From Ignavibacteria bacterium (GTDB lineage: Bacteria > Bacteroidota > Ignavibacteria > Tepidaquicellales > Tepidaquicellaceae), in the NCBI GenBank assembly GCA_036262055.1, contig DATAJP010000002.1:62001-126000 (forward strand): 64,000 nucleotides of DNA. The letters are read 5' to 3'. Within the stretch, counting starts at the first letter, position 1. Each line of letters begins with the position of its first letter. The translations under genes and the position numbers were made by a program. Below are positions 23,806 to 32,912 of this stretch, piece after piece. The notes under the pieces are model-generated. The model was not told where the DNA came from and searched no databases. It worked only from the letters and a program-made list of their open reading frames with translations.

Positions 23806-25479
23806 TCAAGCAGCGCTTCCGGTTTTCTGTAAATGACTAATCAGTGCATAGCGTTCTTTTTTAATCCAGTTATAAAGCGCAGTAATTTCTTTCGTAATTT
23901 CTTTTATTTCAAGATTTTGTGAGAGAAGCTTTAACAACGTATAATCATATAAAATATTATAATTATCTTCACGCTTTTTTAAAATGTTTACCTGATTTTT
24001 TATAGCAGGATAGTATTTTGATGTTAGTTGTTTCTTGTCCATATGAAATGTATCGGCAAGAATTCTCACACAGATTTTAAGGGTGTTGAAATAAATAATG
24101 TTTGAAATCGTATGACCTTTTTTTATTAACCTTTCTATTTTGTTAATGAAATAAAAAGCATTTTCGGTATCTCCGTTTTTCCACTTCCAGAATTCAAGCT
24201 CTATCTGAGTGATATAAATAAAAAATAACTGGTCAATGCTGTAAAGCTTATCAAGATTAATGAGAGCTTTCTGATTGAATGAACTGAATTTTTCAAGAAC
24301 GTTTTTATTGATTTTTATATCCGAATCATAATTATTGCTTTCCCAGTATGTCAGATTGCTTATGTATTTATCAGCTTTTAAAGTATATAGCCTGAAGAAC
24401 GCATCTGCCGAACGGGAATAAATAAAAAGATTGTTAACCAGTTCATACGATAACCGGTTAAACATGCCCGTATCACCATAGCTTGACGCAAAGCGTAAGT
24501 AATGAAACAAAAGATGCAGAATGTAGTCGGCATCATAATTTTTATCCATTTTAAAATGATATTCCCCCATTTCCTGAATATAATTTTCAATTAGGTTTTT
24601 ATCCGTGAATGAGTTTAACAGCATTAATTTTATACGGAAAATTATTTTTTCATTCTCAAAATTTTCATCATTTTCTTTTGAAGCAAGCTCGAATCCTTTT
24701 GTATAATAAATCCTTGCCGAATCCACGCCATTGACCTCAAGCTCAAGATTTCCCTTCAGAAATAAAAATTTTAAAATATATTTTGTATAGTTAATTGCTT
24801 CAACATAGTTCAATGCATGTTCTAAATTTTTTAATGCAATCAGGTAAGGTTTTTGTGTTTTAACAAGAAACTGATACCTTAGCGCTTCGCAATAATGCAT
24901 CCGCATTTTTAAAATATTTTTTGTTTTCTTATTATAACAATTTTTTGACACAAATTTATTCAGCCCGGATAACTTTTCATAAATCTCACGAAATCTGTTT
25001 TTATTTCTGTGCCTGTGATAGTAAATAAAATAAAATTCGTAAATTTCAGATAATAAAATTGCTTTATCAAACTGTTTTTTGCTTTTAGATTCTTTCTCCA
25101 GAGCAGATATGCACCTGTCAAAGCAATTCTTCGCTTCACGAACCATCGAATTTTTATAATATAGCAATCCTCTATCAAAAACATTCGTCTCTTTATTTTG
25201 AAATTTGAAATAATATTCTCTTAGTTCTTTCAGTATTCTTGAACGATGACATCTCAGCATGCTAATATTTATTTTCAATTTTTTGCATATCAACGTTTCA
25301 TTCCATAAGGTCCCTGCTTCTTCGCTCTCCAGGTAGTTTTCAATTATTCTTAAAAGAATTAAATTTTTTTGATTGAAAGAATTAATGCGTTTGCTTTTAG
25401 AAAAATAAAATTTTTTTCGAATTTCCTGAGGAATTGCTGAAAATTCATTAAAATAAAATAAAATTGATTTAGAAAGCAT
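23806..25479 (-). CDS. Unrecognised 557-residue helix-rich protein, possible HTH + TPR-like regulator
   Basis: 557 residues, Lys/Asn/Tyr-rich, no signal peptide or membrane segment. Residues about 35-95 (NLILLRIIENYLESEE, then LICKKLKINISMLRCHRSRI and LKELREYYF) look like a winged-helix-type DNA-binding start. From about 100 on, antiparallel helix pairs such as FDRGLLYYKNSMVREAKNCF and ARIYYTKGFELASKEN are TPR-like. The whole layout recalls one-component regulators with C-terminal helical repeats, but I cannot name a family. It is divergent from a T9SS YCF48-like gene (94-base gap), a plausible target. Confidence 0.6.
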   Translation of the reverse strand: MLSKSILFYFNEFSAIPQEIRKKFYFSKSKRINSFNQKNLILLRIIENYLESEEAGTLWNETLICKKLKINISMLRCHRSRILKELREYYFKFQNKETNVFDRGLLYYKNSMVREAKNCFDRCISALEKESKSKKQFDKAILLSEIYEFYFIYYHRHRNKNRFREIYEKLSGLNKFVSKNCYNKKTKNILKMRMHYCEALRYQFLVKTQKPYLIALKNLEHALNYVEAINYTKYILKFLFLKGNLELEVNGVDSARIYYTKGFELASKENDENFENEKIIFRIKLMLLNSFTDKNLIENYIQEMGEYHFKMDKNYDADYILHLLFHYLRFASSYGDTGMFNRLSYELVNNLFIYSRSADAFFRLYTLKADKYISNLTYWESNNYDSDIKINKNVLEKFSSFNQKALINLDKLYSIDQLFFIYITQIELEFWKWKNGDTENAFYFINKIERLIKKGHTISNIIYFNTLKICVRILADTFHMDKKQLTSKYYPAIKNQVNILKKREDNYNILYDYTLLKLLSQNLEIKEITKEITALYNWIKKERYALISHLQKTGSAA

Positions 25480-25573
25480 TAATAATTGTTATTTCAATAT
25501 ATTATATAATATATATGCAATAATCTATATAATAATTAATTATGATAAAAGTCTTTTTTGAGACAATTTATTT

Positions 25574-26875
25574 ATGAAATTTAAATCGGAGTATAGAATG
25601 AAAATGACATACAAAACAAAAGCAAAAACCGTATTAATCGGATTTTTAATTCTAATCATTTTATTGTTTATGATTAACCAGATTGCACAGGCGCAATGGT
25701 CTCAACAGTCAAACGGAAATCTTACAACAATGACAGGAGTATATTTCGTTAACATTAACACCGGATTTGCTGTGAGCAGCAGCGGGAAATATTTGAAGAC
25801 TACAAATGGAGGAGCAAACTGGTCGACATCAACTTACACAACCTCTGACCTGAAAGCAGTTTATTTCATAAATGAAAATACAGGTTACATGGTCGGAACA
25901 GGAGGTACAATCATCCGGTATTCAAGCGGACTCACGGGAACAGTTAGCTCAGGAACCACTAATGAGCTGACGTCAATTCAGTTTACATCCAACAACACAG
26001 GATATATTACGGGTAAAAACAATACTCTGTTGAAAACTACAAACGGCGGAACAGTTTGGTTTGACTCACCTTCCGACTATCCGCTTGGTTCGGATGATTT
26101 ATATGGTTTGCATTTCATCAATAACAATACAGGATGGATATGCGGACTTGACAGAAGAATCAGAAAAACAACGAACGGCGGAACTAACTGGACATCGCAA
26201 TCAGTCGGCGGAGGTAATCAGATTTTTTACGATATCGAGTTCAAAGATGCCAATACCGGTATTGTGGTCGGAGCTGAAGGATTAATTTACCGCACAACAA
26301 ATGGTGGAGCAGACTGGGTAATCCAAAATGGTTTTACGACTGATGATTTGTTTTCCGTTTCTCATTTTAATACCGGACTTCTTGCAAGTGAGTGGTATGT
26401 AGGCTGTGAAAATTCAAAAGTTCTTAAATCAACAAACGGAGGACAAGTTTGGGGTTCACAAAGTTTATCAATGCTTCCTCCGGTTGATATAAAAAATATT
26501 TACTGCCTTTCTTCCGATACTGTTTATGCCTGCGGAGGACTTGGAAGAATTTACATAACTATTAATGGAGGGGGTAGTTTGACAGATATTCAGCCCCTAA
26601 ATAACCACCCTGAAGGTTATTTCTTAAGTCAAAACTATCCCAATCCATTTAACCCCTCAACAGAAATAAAATTTAGCATCACGGAAACTAATCGCGTAAT
26701 TTTAGCTGTTTTTGATGTAAAAGGTGAATTGGCACAGGAATTGATTAATAATACACTGCAACAAGGTGTTTATGAAGTGAGATTTAATGCTTCAAATTTT
26801 TCGAGCGGAACTTATTTTTACAGGTTGTCAACTGAAAACTTTACGGACACAAAAAAAATGATTTTAATAAAATAA
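25574..26875 (+). CDS. YCF48/BNR-like beta-propeller protein with T9SS sorting domain
   Basis: 433 residues. A signal segment (about 13-40, ending AQAQW) is preceded by a Lys-rich start; Met9 (ATG at 25598) is an alternative start. Residues 45-345 hold about seven YCF48-type repeats, each with a NTGxxVG...KTTNGGxxW pattern. Residues 355-433 are a T9SS type A domain (NYPNPFNPST, tail KKMILIK). The propeller family is linked to photosystem assembly in cyanobacteria, but in this phylum it is a common surface protein of unknown ligand. A paralogue with the same layout is at 42293. Confidence 0.9.
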   Translation: MKFKSEYRMKMTYKTKAKTVLIGFLILIILLFMINQIAQAQWSQQSNGNLTTMTGVYFVNINTGFAVSSSGKYLKTTNGGANWSTSTYTTSDLKAVYFINENTGYMVGTGGTIIRYSSGLTGTVSSGTTNELTSIQFTSNNTGYITGKNNTLLKTTNGGTVWFDSPSDYPLGSDDLYGLHFINNNTGWICGLDRRIRKTTNGGTNWTSQSVGGGNQIFYDIEFKDANTGIVVGAEGLIYRTTNGGADWVIQNGFTTDDLFSVSHFNTGLLASEWYVGCENSKVLKSTNGGQVWGSQSLSMLPPVDIKNIYCLSSDTVYACGGLGRIYITINGGGSLTDIQPLNNHPEGYFLSQNYPNPFNPSTEIKFSITETNRVILAVFDVKGELAQELINNTLQQGVYEVRFNASNFSSGTYFYRLSTENFTDTKKMILIK

Positions 26876-26897
26876 ACCTCAACAATAAAACAGTAAA

Positions 26898-26990
26898 ATG
26901 AAAAAAATAGGAAAAAAAGAAAAACTGAGAATAGTAATTGCGTTCGCAGTTCTGGTTGTGGTATTTGCATTTCAAATAACCCACGCTTAA
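26898..26990 (+). CDS. 30-residue single-helix peptide, possible small membrane protein
   Basis: ATG to TAA, 30 residues: a basic start MKKIGKKEKLR, then a hydrophobic helix IVIAFAVLVVVFAFQ, ending ITHA. It lies 22 bases after the YCF48-like stop and just before a strong terminator, so it would be the last frame of that transcript. The pattern resembles a signal peptide without a mature protein, or a small single-pass membrane peptide. No family is known to me. Confidence 0.45.
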   Translation: MKKIGKKEKLRIVIAFAVLVVVFAFQITHA

Positions 26991-27013
26991 AACAAATTTA
27001 ACCATAAAACTAA

Positions 27014-27037
27014 AAAAGCCGGTTGATGCCGGCTTTT
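27014..27037 (+). terminator. Terminator after the YCF48-like gene and small ORF
   Basis: AAAAGCCGG / CCGGCTTTT stem (9 bp) with a 6-base TTGATG loop, followed by GTTTTTAT. It probably acts in both directions, since the convergent fatty acid hydroxylase gene ends at 27073. Confidence 0.85.
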
Positions 27038-27072
27038 GTTTTTATACTTATCTGAAATTTCTCAAAATAATT

Positions 27073-27717
27073 TTATTCTTTGACTGCTTCTTTGTTTGCT
27101 TCCTTCACATGTTTAGGAACTGTGCTGAACACATAATCCCATAAAGGATTTGAAACACCGTAAGCTGTATTGTCATCGTTATAATGATGACGCAAATGAT
27201 ATTCCTTTAAAAACTTTCCCACACCGCTTGCCATCTTCATATGATGAGTTGCATAATGAATAGCGTCATAGGATACATATCCGAAAATAAATCCTGCGAA
27301 GACATTGTAATGATAAACTCCAAATACTAATGCGAACAACCAATAAAAAAGAATAGCTAATGGAGCGCTTACAAGCAGAGGCATCACAAGACGCGTGCTG
27401 TCACGGGGATAATCATGATGAATACCGTGAACAAGAAAATGAACTTTCTTTCCGGTTTCGGATTTTGGATGGTAGTGAAACGCAAAACGATGAAACACAT
27501 ATTCAAATAATGACCAGAACAACACTCCGAAGAAAAATGCTAAAATCGTTTGCCAGAAAGGCAATACGCCGATTCCCAGATAGTACATATAACCACAAAT
27601 AGGAAGAAAAACTATTAACGGTGTTGCAGGATGTATATGAGAAAAATATTCCAGTATAGGGTTCTGAAATAACCTTATGGTTTCATCTTTATTCGAAACA
27701 AACATTCTGTTTGCCAT
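27073..27717 (-). CDS. Fatty acid hydroxylase / sterol desaturase superfamily membrane protein
   Basis: 214 residues with about four membrane helices. The di-iron histidine clusters are all present: HRFAFHYH, HFLVHGIHHDYPRD, HYATHHMK and YHLRHHYNDD. The spacing matches the fatty acid 2-hydroxylase (Scs7-like) branch. Such enzymes hydroxylate fatty acyl chains of sphingolipids or ceramides at the membrane using O2; whether this organism makes sphingolipids is not shown here. Monocistronic. Confidence 0.9.
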   Translation of the reverse strand: MANRMFVSNKDETIRLFQNPILEYFSHIHPATPLIVFLPICGYMYYLGIGVLPFWQTILAFFFGVLFWSLFEYVFHRFAFHYHPKSETGKKVHFLVHGIHHDYPRDSTRLVMPLLVSAPLAILFYWLFALVFGVYHYNVFAGFIFGYVSYDAIHYATHHMKMASGVGKFLKEYHLRHHYNDDNTAYGVSNPLWDYVFSTVPKHVKEANKEAVKE

Positions 27718-27840
27718 TGCAAAAAATCTCCTTAAAATTCTTTACAAAAATAATTTATTTATAATTATAAAAATACACAAAAATTTTATTACTTCTCAAT
27801 ACTTCAGGTAAGGGGGTAAAAATTAGCAATTATTAATAAA

Positions 27841-27872
27841 TTTGCATTTTTAACAATATCGTGTTATTTTTG
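27841..27872 (+). promoter_or_regulatory. Bacteroidota-type promoter of the HU gene
   Basis: TTTG (27841-27844), 20-base spacer, TATTTTTG (27865-27872) matches the -33 TTTG / -7 TAnnTTTG consensus of Bacteroidota primary sigma factors exactly. It lies 35 bases upstream of the HU start. Confidence 0.8.
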
Positions 27873-27906
27873 TATTTACATTACTTAATCAAAAATAATA
27901 CATAGC

Positions 27907-28188
27907 ATGAACAAAGAACAACTCATTTCTCAAATGGCTTCTTCAGCAAAAATTTCTAAAAGACAAGCTAAAGACGCTTTAGATTCATTTGTTACTTCCG
28001 TAAAAAAATCCGTAAAGAAAGGTGACAGAGTTTCACTTGTTGGATTCGGAACATTCTCTCAAGGGAAGAGAAATGCAAGAACAGGCAGAAACCCTCGCAC
28101 AGGCGAAACAATCAACATTGCAGCAAAGAAGACTGCAAGATTCAAAGCAGGAAGCGGATTTTCAAGTTTTGTTAATGGCGGGAAATAA
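27907..28188 (+). CDS. HU family DNA-binding protein
   Basis: 93 residues, the usual HU length. The N-terminal helices (MNKEQLISQMASSAKISKRQ) are followed by RVSLVGFGTFSQGKRNARTG and the beta-arm RNPRTGETINIAAKKTARFK; in the arm the sequence RNPRTG is the DNA-intercalating tip. It acts as a dimeric nucleoid protein. It has its own consensus promoter and a terminator at 28204, so it is monocistronic and probably strongly expressed. Confidence 0.97.
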   Translation: MNKEQLISQMASSAKISKRQAKDALDSFVTSVKKSVKKGDRVSLVGFGTFSQGKRNARTGRNPRTGETINIAAKKTARFKAGSGFSSFVNGGK

Positions 28189-28203
28189 ATAGCAGATAAA
28201 TTT

Positions 28204-28226
28204 AAAGCCGGCTGAACACCGGCTTT
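28204..28226. terminator. Bidirectional terminator between HU and the S8 protease gene
   Basis: AAAGCCGG / CCGGCTTT stem with a CTGAACA loop. It serves HU on the plus strand (followed by TATTTTATT). It also lies directly at the stop codon of the minus-strand protease gene. Confidence 0.8.
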
Positions 28227-31200
28227 TATTTTATTACTGCAAACTTACCGATTTTCTCTTTTACTTCAACGTTCTCAGAATTAAACCCGGTGGCACGGAA
28301 CAAATAAATTCCGCTCGAAACTTCTTTGCCTTTGTCGTCCTTCAAGTCCCACTCAACACCTCCATTACCATCAGTCTCTTCAACAGTTCTTAAATATCTT
28401 CCGGTCAAATCGAAAATTTCTATCTTTGCTTTTACCGTCAGATTTGCAAAAGTCAGCATCGCGGCAGTTGAACCAATTTTAAATGGATTCGGATAAACAT
28501 AAACATCTTCAAGATCTTGTTTATTAAACACAAATCCAAAAGTGCTTCCCGGACCTTCTGTTATTTTTATTCCGTCCGAGGAAAATACATTTGAGATTTT
28601 TAAAACATAATTTTTTCCAGTTGCACCGATTGTTCCGCTGCCGAGATTCACATAAATGATTTTCGCATTAGATGTATCTCTTCCTATTAAATCTACAGTG
28701 ATATTAAAAGGAGTAAATCTGTAGTTTATTATTTCTTTTGCTGTACCGAAATTAACTGCGGTATTAAACTCAACTTTAATTTGTTTGTTATTTAAAAGAA
28801 TGGCATTCTGAATATAAAACTCATCCACAACTGAATCACTCACAACAAATGAAACGCTGTTTTCTGATACCTGTGAGTTGTATAAATCAACAAGGTTTCT
28901 GGTAACAATGTTATGAGCTCCCTGACGCAAACCGTTATATTTTAATAAATATTCAAAGGGATTATTAACAGCGACGCTTGCGGGAAACAAAGCCGTGTCC
29001 TGCAAAACAAATTTATTGAAATCCGGAATTGTATATTGCACCTGTTCGGAAAATTTTAATAACACAAATCCGCTGCCTTGATAAGTTGCTGAAAGTAATC
29101 GTGATTTATTATGGACATAAACCGAAAGTGAATTTGTCAGATTGCTTTCCTTTACTGTCAAAGAAGTATCAATAGCAGAAACTTTATAATAATAATAGGT
29201 TTTGTTGGAAACATTATTATCTGTGTAAGTTGGTTTAAATGTTGAATCAATTAAAATAAAATTAGTATCATTATTTGAACGGTAAATCTTATAGTACTCA
29301 GCTCCCTGCACAGCATCAAAAGTTATGTTTGCTTTGTTTGAATCTTCACTATGTCCCCGCAGATTAAGCGGTGTAGGAGGTCCTGCAAATACCGTGTTTT
29401 TTTGAAAGAACAATAAAGTATCATTAACGGTATTTAATCCTATTTCATTAATACCGTCAGCATCGAAATCATAAGCAATCTGATTGAAAGTATTAATATC
29501 GGATTTATAGAGTATGGGTTCAAAAGTTGTTGTTAAGTTATTATATTTTAAAATATAAAAATGTGTTCCTGTGTTAATTAAAATTTCATCTTTTGAATCT
29601 GCATCTACATTTGCCGCGCGAGTTGAAGTTTCAGTGTAAGACTTATAGTTATAAATATCCTGAATAGCCATAACATGATATGAGCCGCCGTTTGCTTTAT
29701 AAACAACCAAGCTATAATATTGAATCGGCTCGCCATCTTTACTGACAGTCCCAAGTGCAAATTCCTTTATACCATCACCGTCAAAATCACCCGCAATGAT
29801 GTTATCGCCTTTTAAAAACCTGCTCATTGAATCAGTATAAACTCTTTGATAATTATTATCGGTAGTATTTTCATAAACATTCAGAGCAAGGTCAGGGAGA
29901 GCATCACCAGAAAAATAATATGTGTTTATAAAAACAATTTCTTTCCTGCCATTATTATTGAAGTCCTCAATAAGAACGTTTTGTGAATTTGCGACAGGCT
30001 CTATTATGCCGTGATATGCAAGTGAAGCAGTCTGATTAAAATCACCATTGACGTATTCAAGTATGCGCAGACCGTTTGTTCCAAACCCCATGATTTCAGT
30101 CTTGCCGTCATTATCTGAATCTGCAAATCTTGCCGACCAGAAATTATTTTGCGCTGTATCCGACCAGATTATGTTTGTCGGCAGTTCGTTTTTGCCGGGC
30201 GCTTTATATACAATACCATTTCTGCTTTTGGAGACAAGCAGTTCATATTTATTATCGCTATCAATGTCAGCTAAGTCACGTGCTATATGAAAATCAGTCC
30301 AGTTATTATTTGAAATTTTTGTGAAGCTTCCGTTAGAAAGCTCAAATACATTTAATTGAAGATTATTTTTAATTTCGTTTAAAAAAATATCCGGCTTTCC
30401 GTTGTTATTTATGTCAATAATTCTCTGACACGATTGTGAATATGGAAGAGAATAATTCTTTTTATCATAACCATATACATTAATAGCGTTTCCGGTCGTA
30501 AAATTAAAGTCTTTATCCGACAGAGTTACTGTTTTTCCGTTTAATGACGTTGCTTCCAGATAAAAACTATAAGGTATATTTTGTTCAAGCGTGTTTCCCG
30601 GAAGAATTGCAAAATGCGTTTGTGAAACAAATCCGATGTTCGGGGTTCCGAGGTCTGCAAGAATTTGTTTATATGGCTCGGAACTGCTTGCAGGTCGGTA
30701 ATAAATTTTTCCAACACTGCGTTTGTCTGTATTGAACAGAATTAATTCCGAAAAAGTGTTTTTGTCAATAAGCAATCCGAATGCAACATCGGTTATTACC
30801 GGAGCCGCCGAATCTTTAAATATAATCATTCGATGTTCAATCGTTCTGCCGGATGAGCTGTTTATCGCAAGCCGGAGAGTATATGAAGTATCATTTAACG
30901 ATGAAGTATTCCAGTTGTAAACAGTATCATTCAAAACCTGATTAGAAACATTCGATTGCAAAGGAATCCAATTATCGGGAAGCTCACCGATGCCGTAATA
31001 AAGCGAGTAAGATTGAAATAACGGTGATGCTGCTGATATGCAAACCGGAATGCTTGAATCATAGAAAGTATAGTCCTGCGAGGGATAAAAAATCCGTGCT
31101 ATGGAAGTAAAGTTAATATTATTTAAGGCATTTAAAGCATTTATTCTACCTGATGCAAATCTGCCTGTCCATGAAGTTTGTCCTCCTAAATATGTAGTTG

Positions 31201-32536
31201 TAGAAACAAGCAGTCCGCGGATTTCTTCATTTGTAAGATTATTATTCTGTGAAATTAAAAGCGCTGCGATTGCTGCAACCTGTGGAGCCGCAAATGACGT
31301 TCCGTTAAATTTTTCATAGTTGCCGCCAAACTCTGAGCTTCCTTTTCCTGTTCTTGTCGTTGTAAGAATCTGAAAGCCGGGAGCGTATATATCAACGGTC
31401 TCGCCATAAGAAGAAAAACCTGCCTTGAAATCATTCTCATCAGATGCAGCAACGGAAATTACCTCATCATAAGCAGACGGATAATGCAGTCTGAATCCAC
31501 CGTCGTTGCCGGCTGATGTTATTATCACAGCATTATTCTGATATGCAAACTCTACAACGTCTCTAAGCATATTTGAAAAGACATAATCGCCGAAACTGAA
31601 ATTAAACACTTTAACTCCCTGAATTAATCCGTATAATACCGCATTTGCAACATCGTCTTCTTCACCCTGACCTTCGGCATCAAATGCCCGCATTACAAGC
31701 ACTTTGCAGTCAGGTGCAACAGATGAGATGCCCAAACCGTTATTAAAAGTCGCATTAATGATACCTGTTACAGCAGTGCCATGAGAAAATTTATTATCAT
31801 CTTCAGGATTATTATCGGGATTCAAATAATCTCCTCTTCTGGGGTCGCCTGTAAACGGAGCATCAACAAAATCCCATCCCCTCCAATCGTCTATAAAGCC
31901 GTTATTCTCATCATCAATTCCATTGAAGCGTTTGTCGCGTCCCTGCGCATCAAGTCCTGTTTCACCTGGATTTATTTTGAATGAAGTCTGCAAATCAGGA
32001 TGAAGAAAATCCAGACCTGAATCTATAACACCGACTAAGACATTTGAATCCCCTTTTGTTGTATTCCAGACATTTTCCAGTCCAGTTGTTCTAAGATAAT
32101 ATTGCTGACTGTAATATGTATCGTTAGGAGTGAATGCAGTGCTTGAATTTACTTCGAGCTTTAATTGATTATTAAGCTGAACATACTCAACTTCTTTTGA
32201 GCCGGAAAGCAATGTCAAAGCAGAGCTGAGATTTTCCCGTTGAATATTTAAAATAAAAATCCTGTCTAACTCAAAATTTCCTGAATTATCAAAAGCATTT
32301 AACTGTGGAAGGATTTTTTTAAATAATTGTTTTGAAGTTGTGATATTTAATTGTGCACAGAGACGCGCAATGTCTGATGTTCCCGCACGGGGATTTTCGT
32401 TAACGAAGTTATTGAAAACTTCTGCAGAAGCATCTTTCTTTAGCTTAACAATAATCTGCTGTGTCTGCGAATAAGCACTGGAGGAGGAAAAAATAGAAAA
32501 TGCAAAAAAGAAAAATAAAATTAATTTTATTTTCAA
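28226..32536 (-). CDS. Very large S8 protease with FG-GAP/VCBS-like repeats, fibronectin-like modules and T9SS-type C-terminus
   Basis: 1436 residues. Signal peptide 1-23 (ending AYSQT), propeptide to about 130, S8 domain with D172 (GVIDSGLDFLHPD), H252 (FSHGTAVTG) and S414 (NGTSFAAPQVAAIAALL). Residues about 690-1050 carry Asp/Asn-rich repeats such as DINNNGKPDIFLNE, DSDNDGKTEIMGFG and DFDGDGIKEFALG, which are FG-GAP/VCBS-like calcium-binding blades. Fibronectin-III-like and bacterial-Ig-like segments follow. The C-terminus is a FlgD-like domain (VYPNPFKIG, tail KFAVIK), a variant T9SS signal. Downstream of crcB, with a 1-base gap. Confidence 0.92.
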   Translation of the reverse strand: MKIKLILFFFFAFSIFSSSSAYSQTQQIIVKLKKDASAEVFNNFVNENPRAGTSDIARLCAQLNITTSKQLFKKILPQLNAFDNSGNFELDRIFILNIQRENLSSALTLLSGSKEVEYVQLNNQLKLEVNSSTAFTPNDTYYSQQYYLRTTGLENVWNTTKGDSNVLVGVIDSGLDFLHPDLQTSFKINPGETGLDAQGRDKRFNGIDDENNGFIDDWRGWDFVDAPFTGDPRRGDYLNPDNNPEDDNKFSHGTAVTGIINATFNNGLGISSVAPDCKVLVMRAFDAEGQGEEDDVANAVLYGLIQGVKVFNFSFGDYVFSNMLRDVVEFAYQNNAVIITSAGNDGGFRLHYPSAYDEVISVAASDENDFKAGFSSYGETVDIYAPGFQILTTTRTGKGSSEFGGNYEKFNGTSFAAPQVAAIAALLISQNNNLTNEEIRGLLVSTTTYLGGQTSWTGRFASGRINALNALNNINFTSIARIFYPSQDYTFYDSSIPVCISAASPLFQSYSLYYGIGELPDNWIPLQSNVSNQVLNDTVYNWNTSSLNDTSYTLRLAINSSSGRTIEHRMIIFKDSAAPVITDVAFGLLIDKNTFSELILFNTDKRSVGKIYYRPASSSEPYKQILADLGTPNIGFVSQTHFAILPGNTLEQNIPYSFYLEATSLNGKTVTLSDKDFNFTTGNAINVYGYDKKNYSLPYSQSCQRIIDINNNGKPDIFLNEIKNNLQLNVFELSNGSFTKISNNNWTDFHIARDLADIDSDNKYELLVSKSRNGIVYKAPGKNELPTNIIWSDTAQNNFWSARFADSDNDGKTEIMGFGTNGLRILEYVNGDFNQTASLAYHGIIEPVANSQNVLIEDFNNNGRKEIVFINTYYFSGDALPDLALNVYENTTDNNYQRVYTDSMSRFLKGDNIIAGDFDGDGIKEFALGTVSKDGEPIQYYSLVVYKANGGSYHVMAIQDIYNYKSYTETSTRAANVDADSKDEILINTGTHFYILKYNNLTTTFEPILYKSDINTFNQIAYDFDADGINEIGLNTVNDTLLFFQKNTVFAGPPTPLNLRGHSEDSNKANITFDAVQGAEYYKIYRSNNDTNFILIDSTFKPTYTDNNVSNKTYYYYKVSAIDTSLTVKESNLTNSLSVYVHNKSRLLSATYQGSGFVLLKFSEQVQYTIPDFNKFVLQDTALFPASVAVNNPFEYLLKYNGLRQGAHNIVTRNLVDLYNSQVSENSVSFVVSDSVVDEFYIQNAILLNNKQIKVEFNTAVNFGTAKEIINYRFTPFNITVDLIGRDTSNAKIIYVNLGSGTIGATGKNYVLKISNVFSSDGIKITEGPGSTFGFVFNKQDLEDVYVYPNPFKIGSTAAMLTFANLTVKAKIEIFDLTGRYLRTVEETDGNGGVEWDLKDDKGKEVSSGIYLFRATGFNSENVEVKEKIGKFAVIK

Positions 32537-32537
32537 A

Positions 32538-32912
32538 TTATTTCAGGAGAGTTTTTGTTAAATAATATCCTATGAAAACAAGTGCGAGACCGACAATGTT
32601 TGTTCCAAAGACATACAAAAATGCCAATTTATAGTTTTGAACCTGAATTAGATGCAGAGTATCTAACGAAAAAGCTGAAAAAGTTGTAAAGCCTCCAAAT
32701 AATCCCGTGAACAAGAATAATCTCAGATTATGAGACATACTAAACGGTTCGGATAACGCAAAGACAATCCCTATAAGAAAAGAACCGATTATGTTGACTA
32801 AAAACGTCCCTAATGGAAAAGTTGTTCCAAAATAAGTATTACAAAAATATCCGATAAAATATCTTAAGAGAGTTCCCACAGAACCGCCTATTATCAGAGC
32901 AATGTAAGTCAT
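32538..32912 (-). CDS. crcB: CrcB/Fluc fluoride channel
   Basis: 124 residues with four membrane helices. Signatures: GGSVGTLLRYFIGYF at the start, GTFLVNIIGSFLIG (conserved Asn), and GGFTTFSAFSLDTLHL, the Phe-box/Thr-rich pore segment. It exports fluoride as a dual-topology dimer. It is wedged between two peptidase genes: its start overlaps the stop of the M1 gene by one base and it ends 1 base before the S8 gene. No fluoride riboswitch is possible directly upstream because the M1 coding sequence occupies that DNA. Confidence 0.93.
   Translation of the reverse strand: MTYIALIIGGSVGTLLRYFIGYFCNTYFGTTFPLGTFLVNIIGSFLIGIVFALSEPFSMSHNLRLFLFTGLFGGFTTFSAFSLDTLHLIQVQNYKLAFLYVFGTNIVGLALVFIGYYLTKTLLK

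Noticed and set aside
25480-25573. Replication-origin-like AT-rich stretch
   Set aside because: Only a divergent intergenic region with TATATA runs; no DnaA boxes or origin-linked genes were seen.
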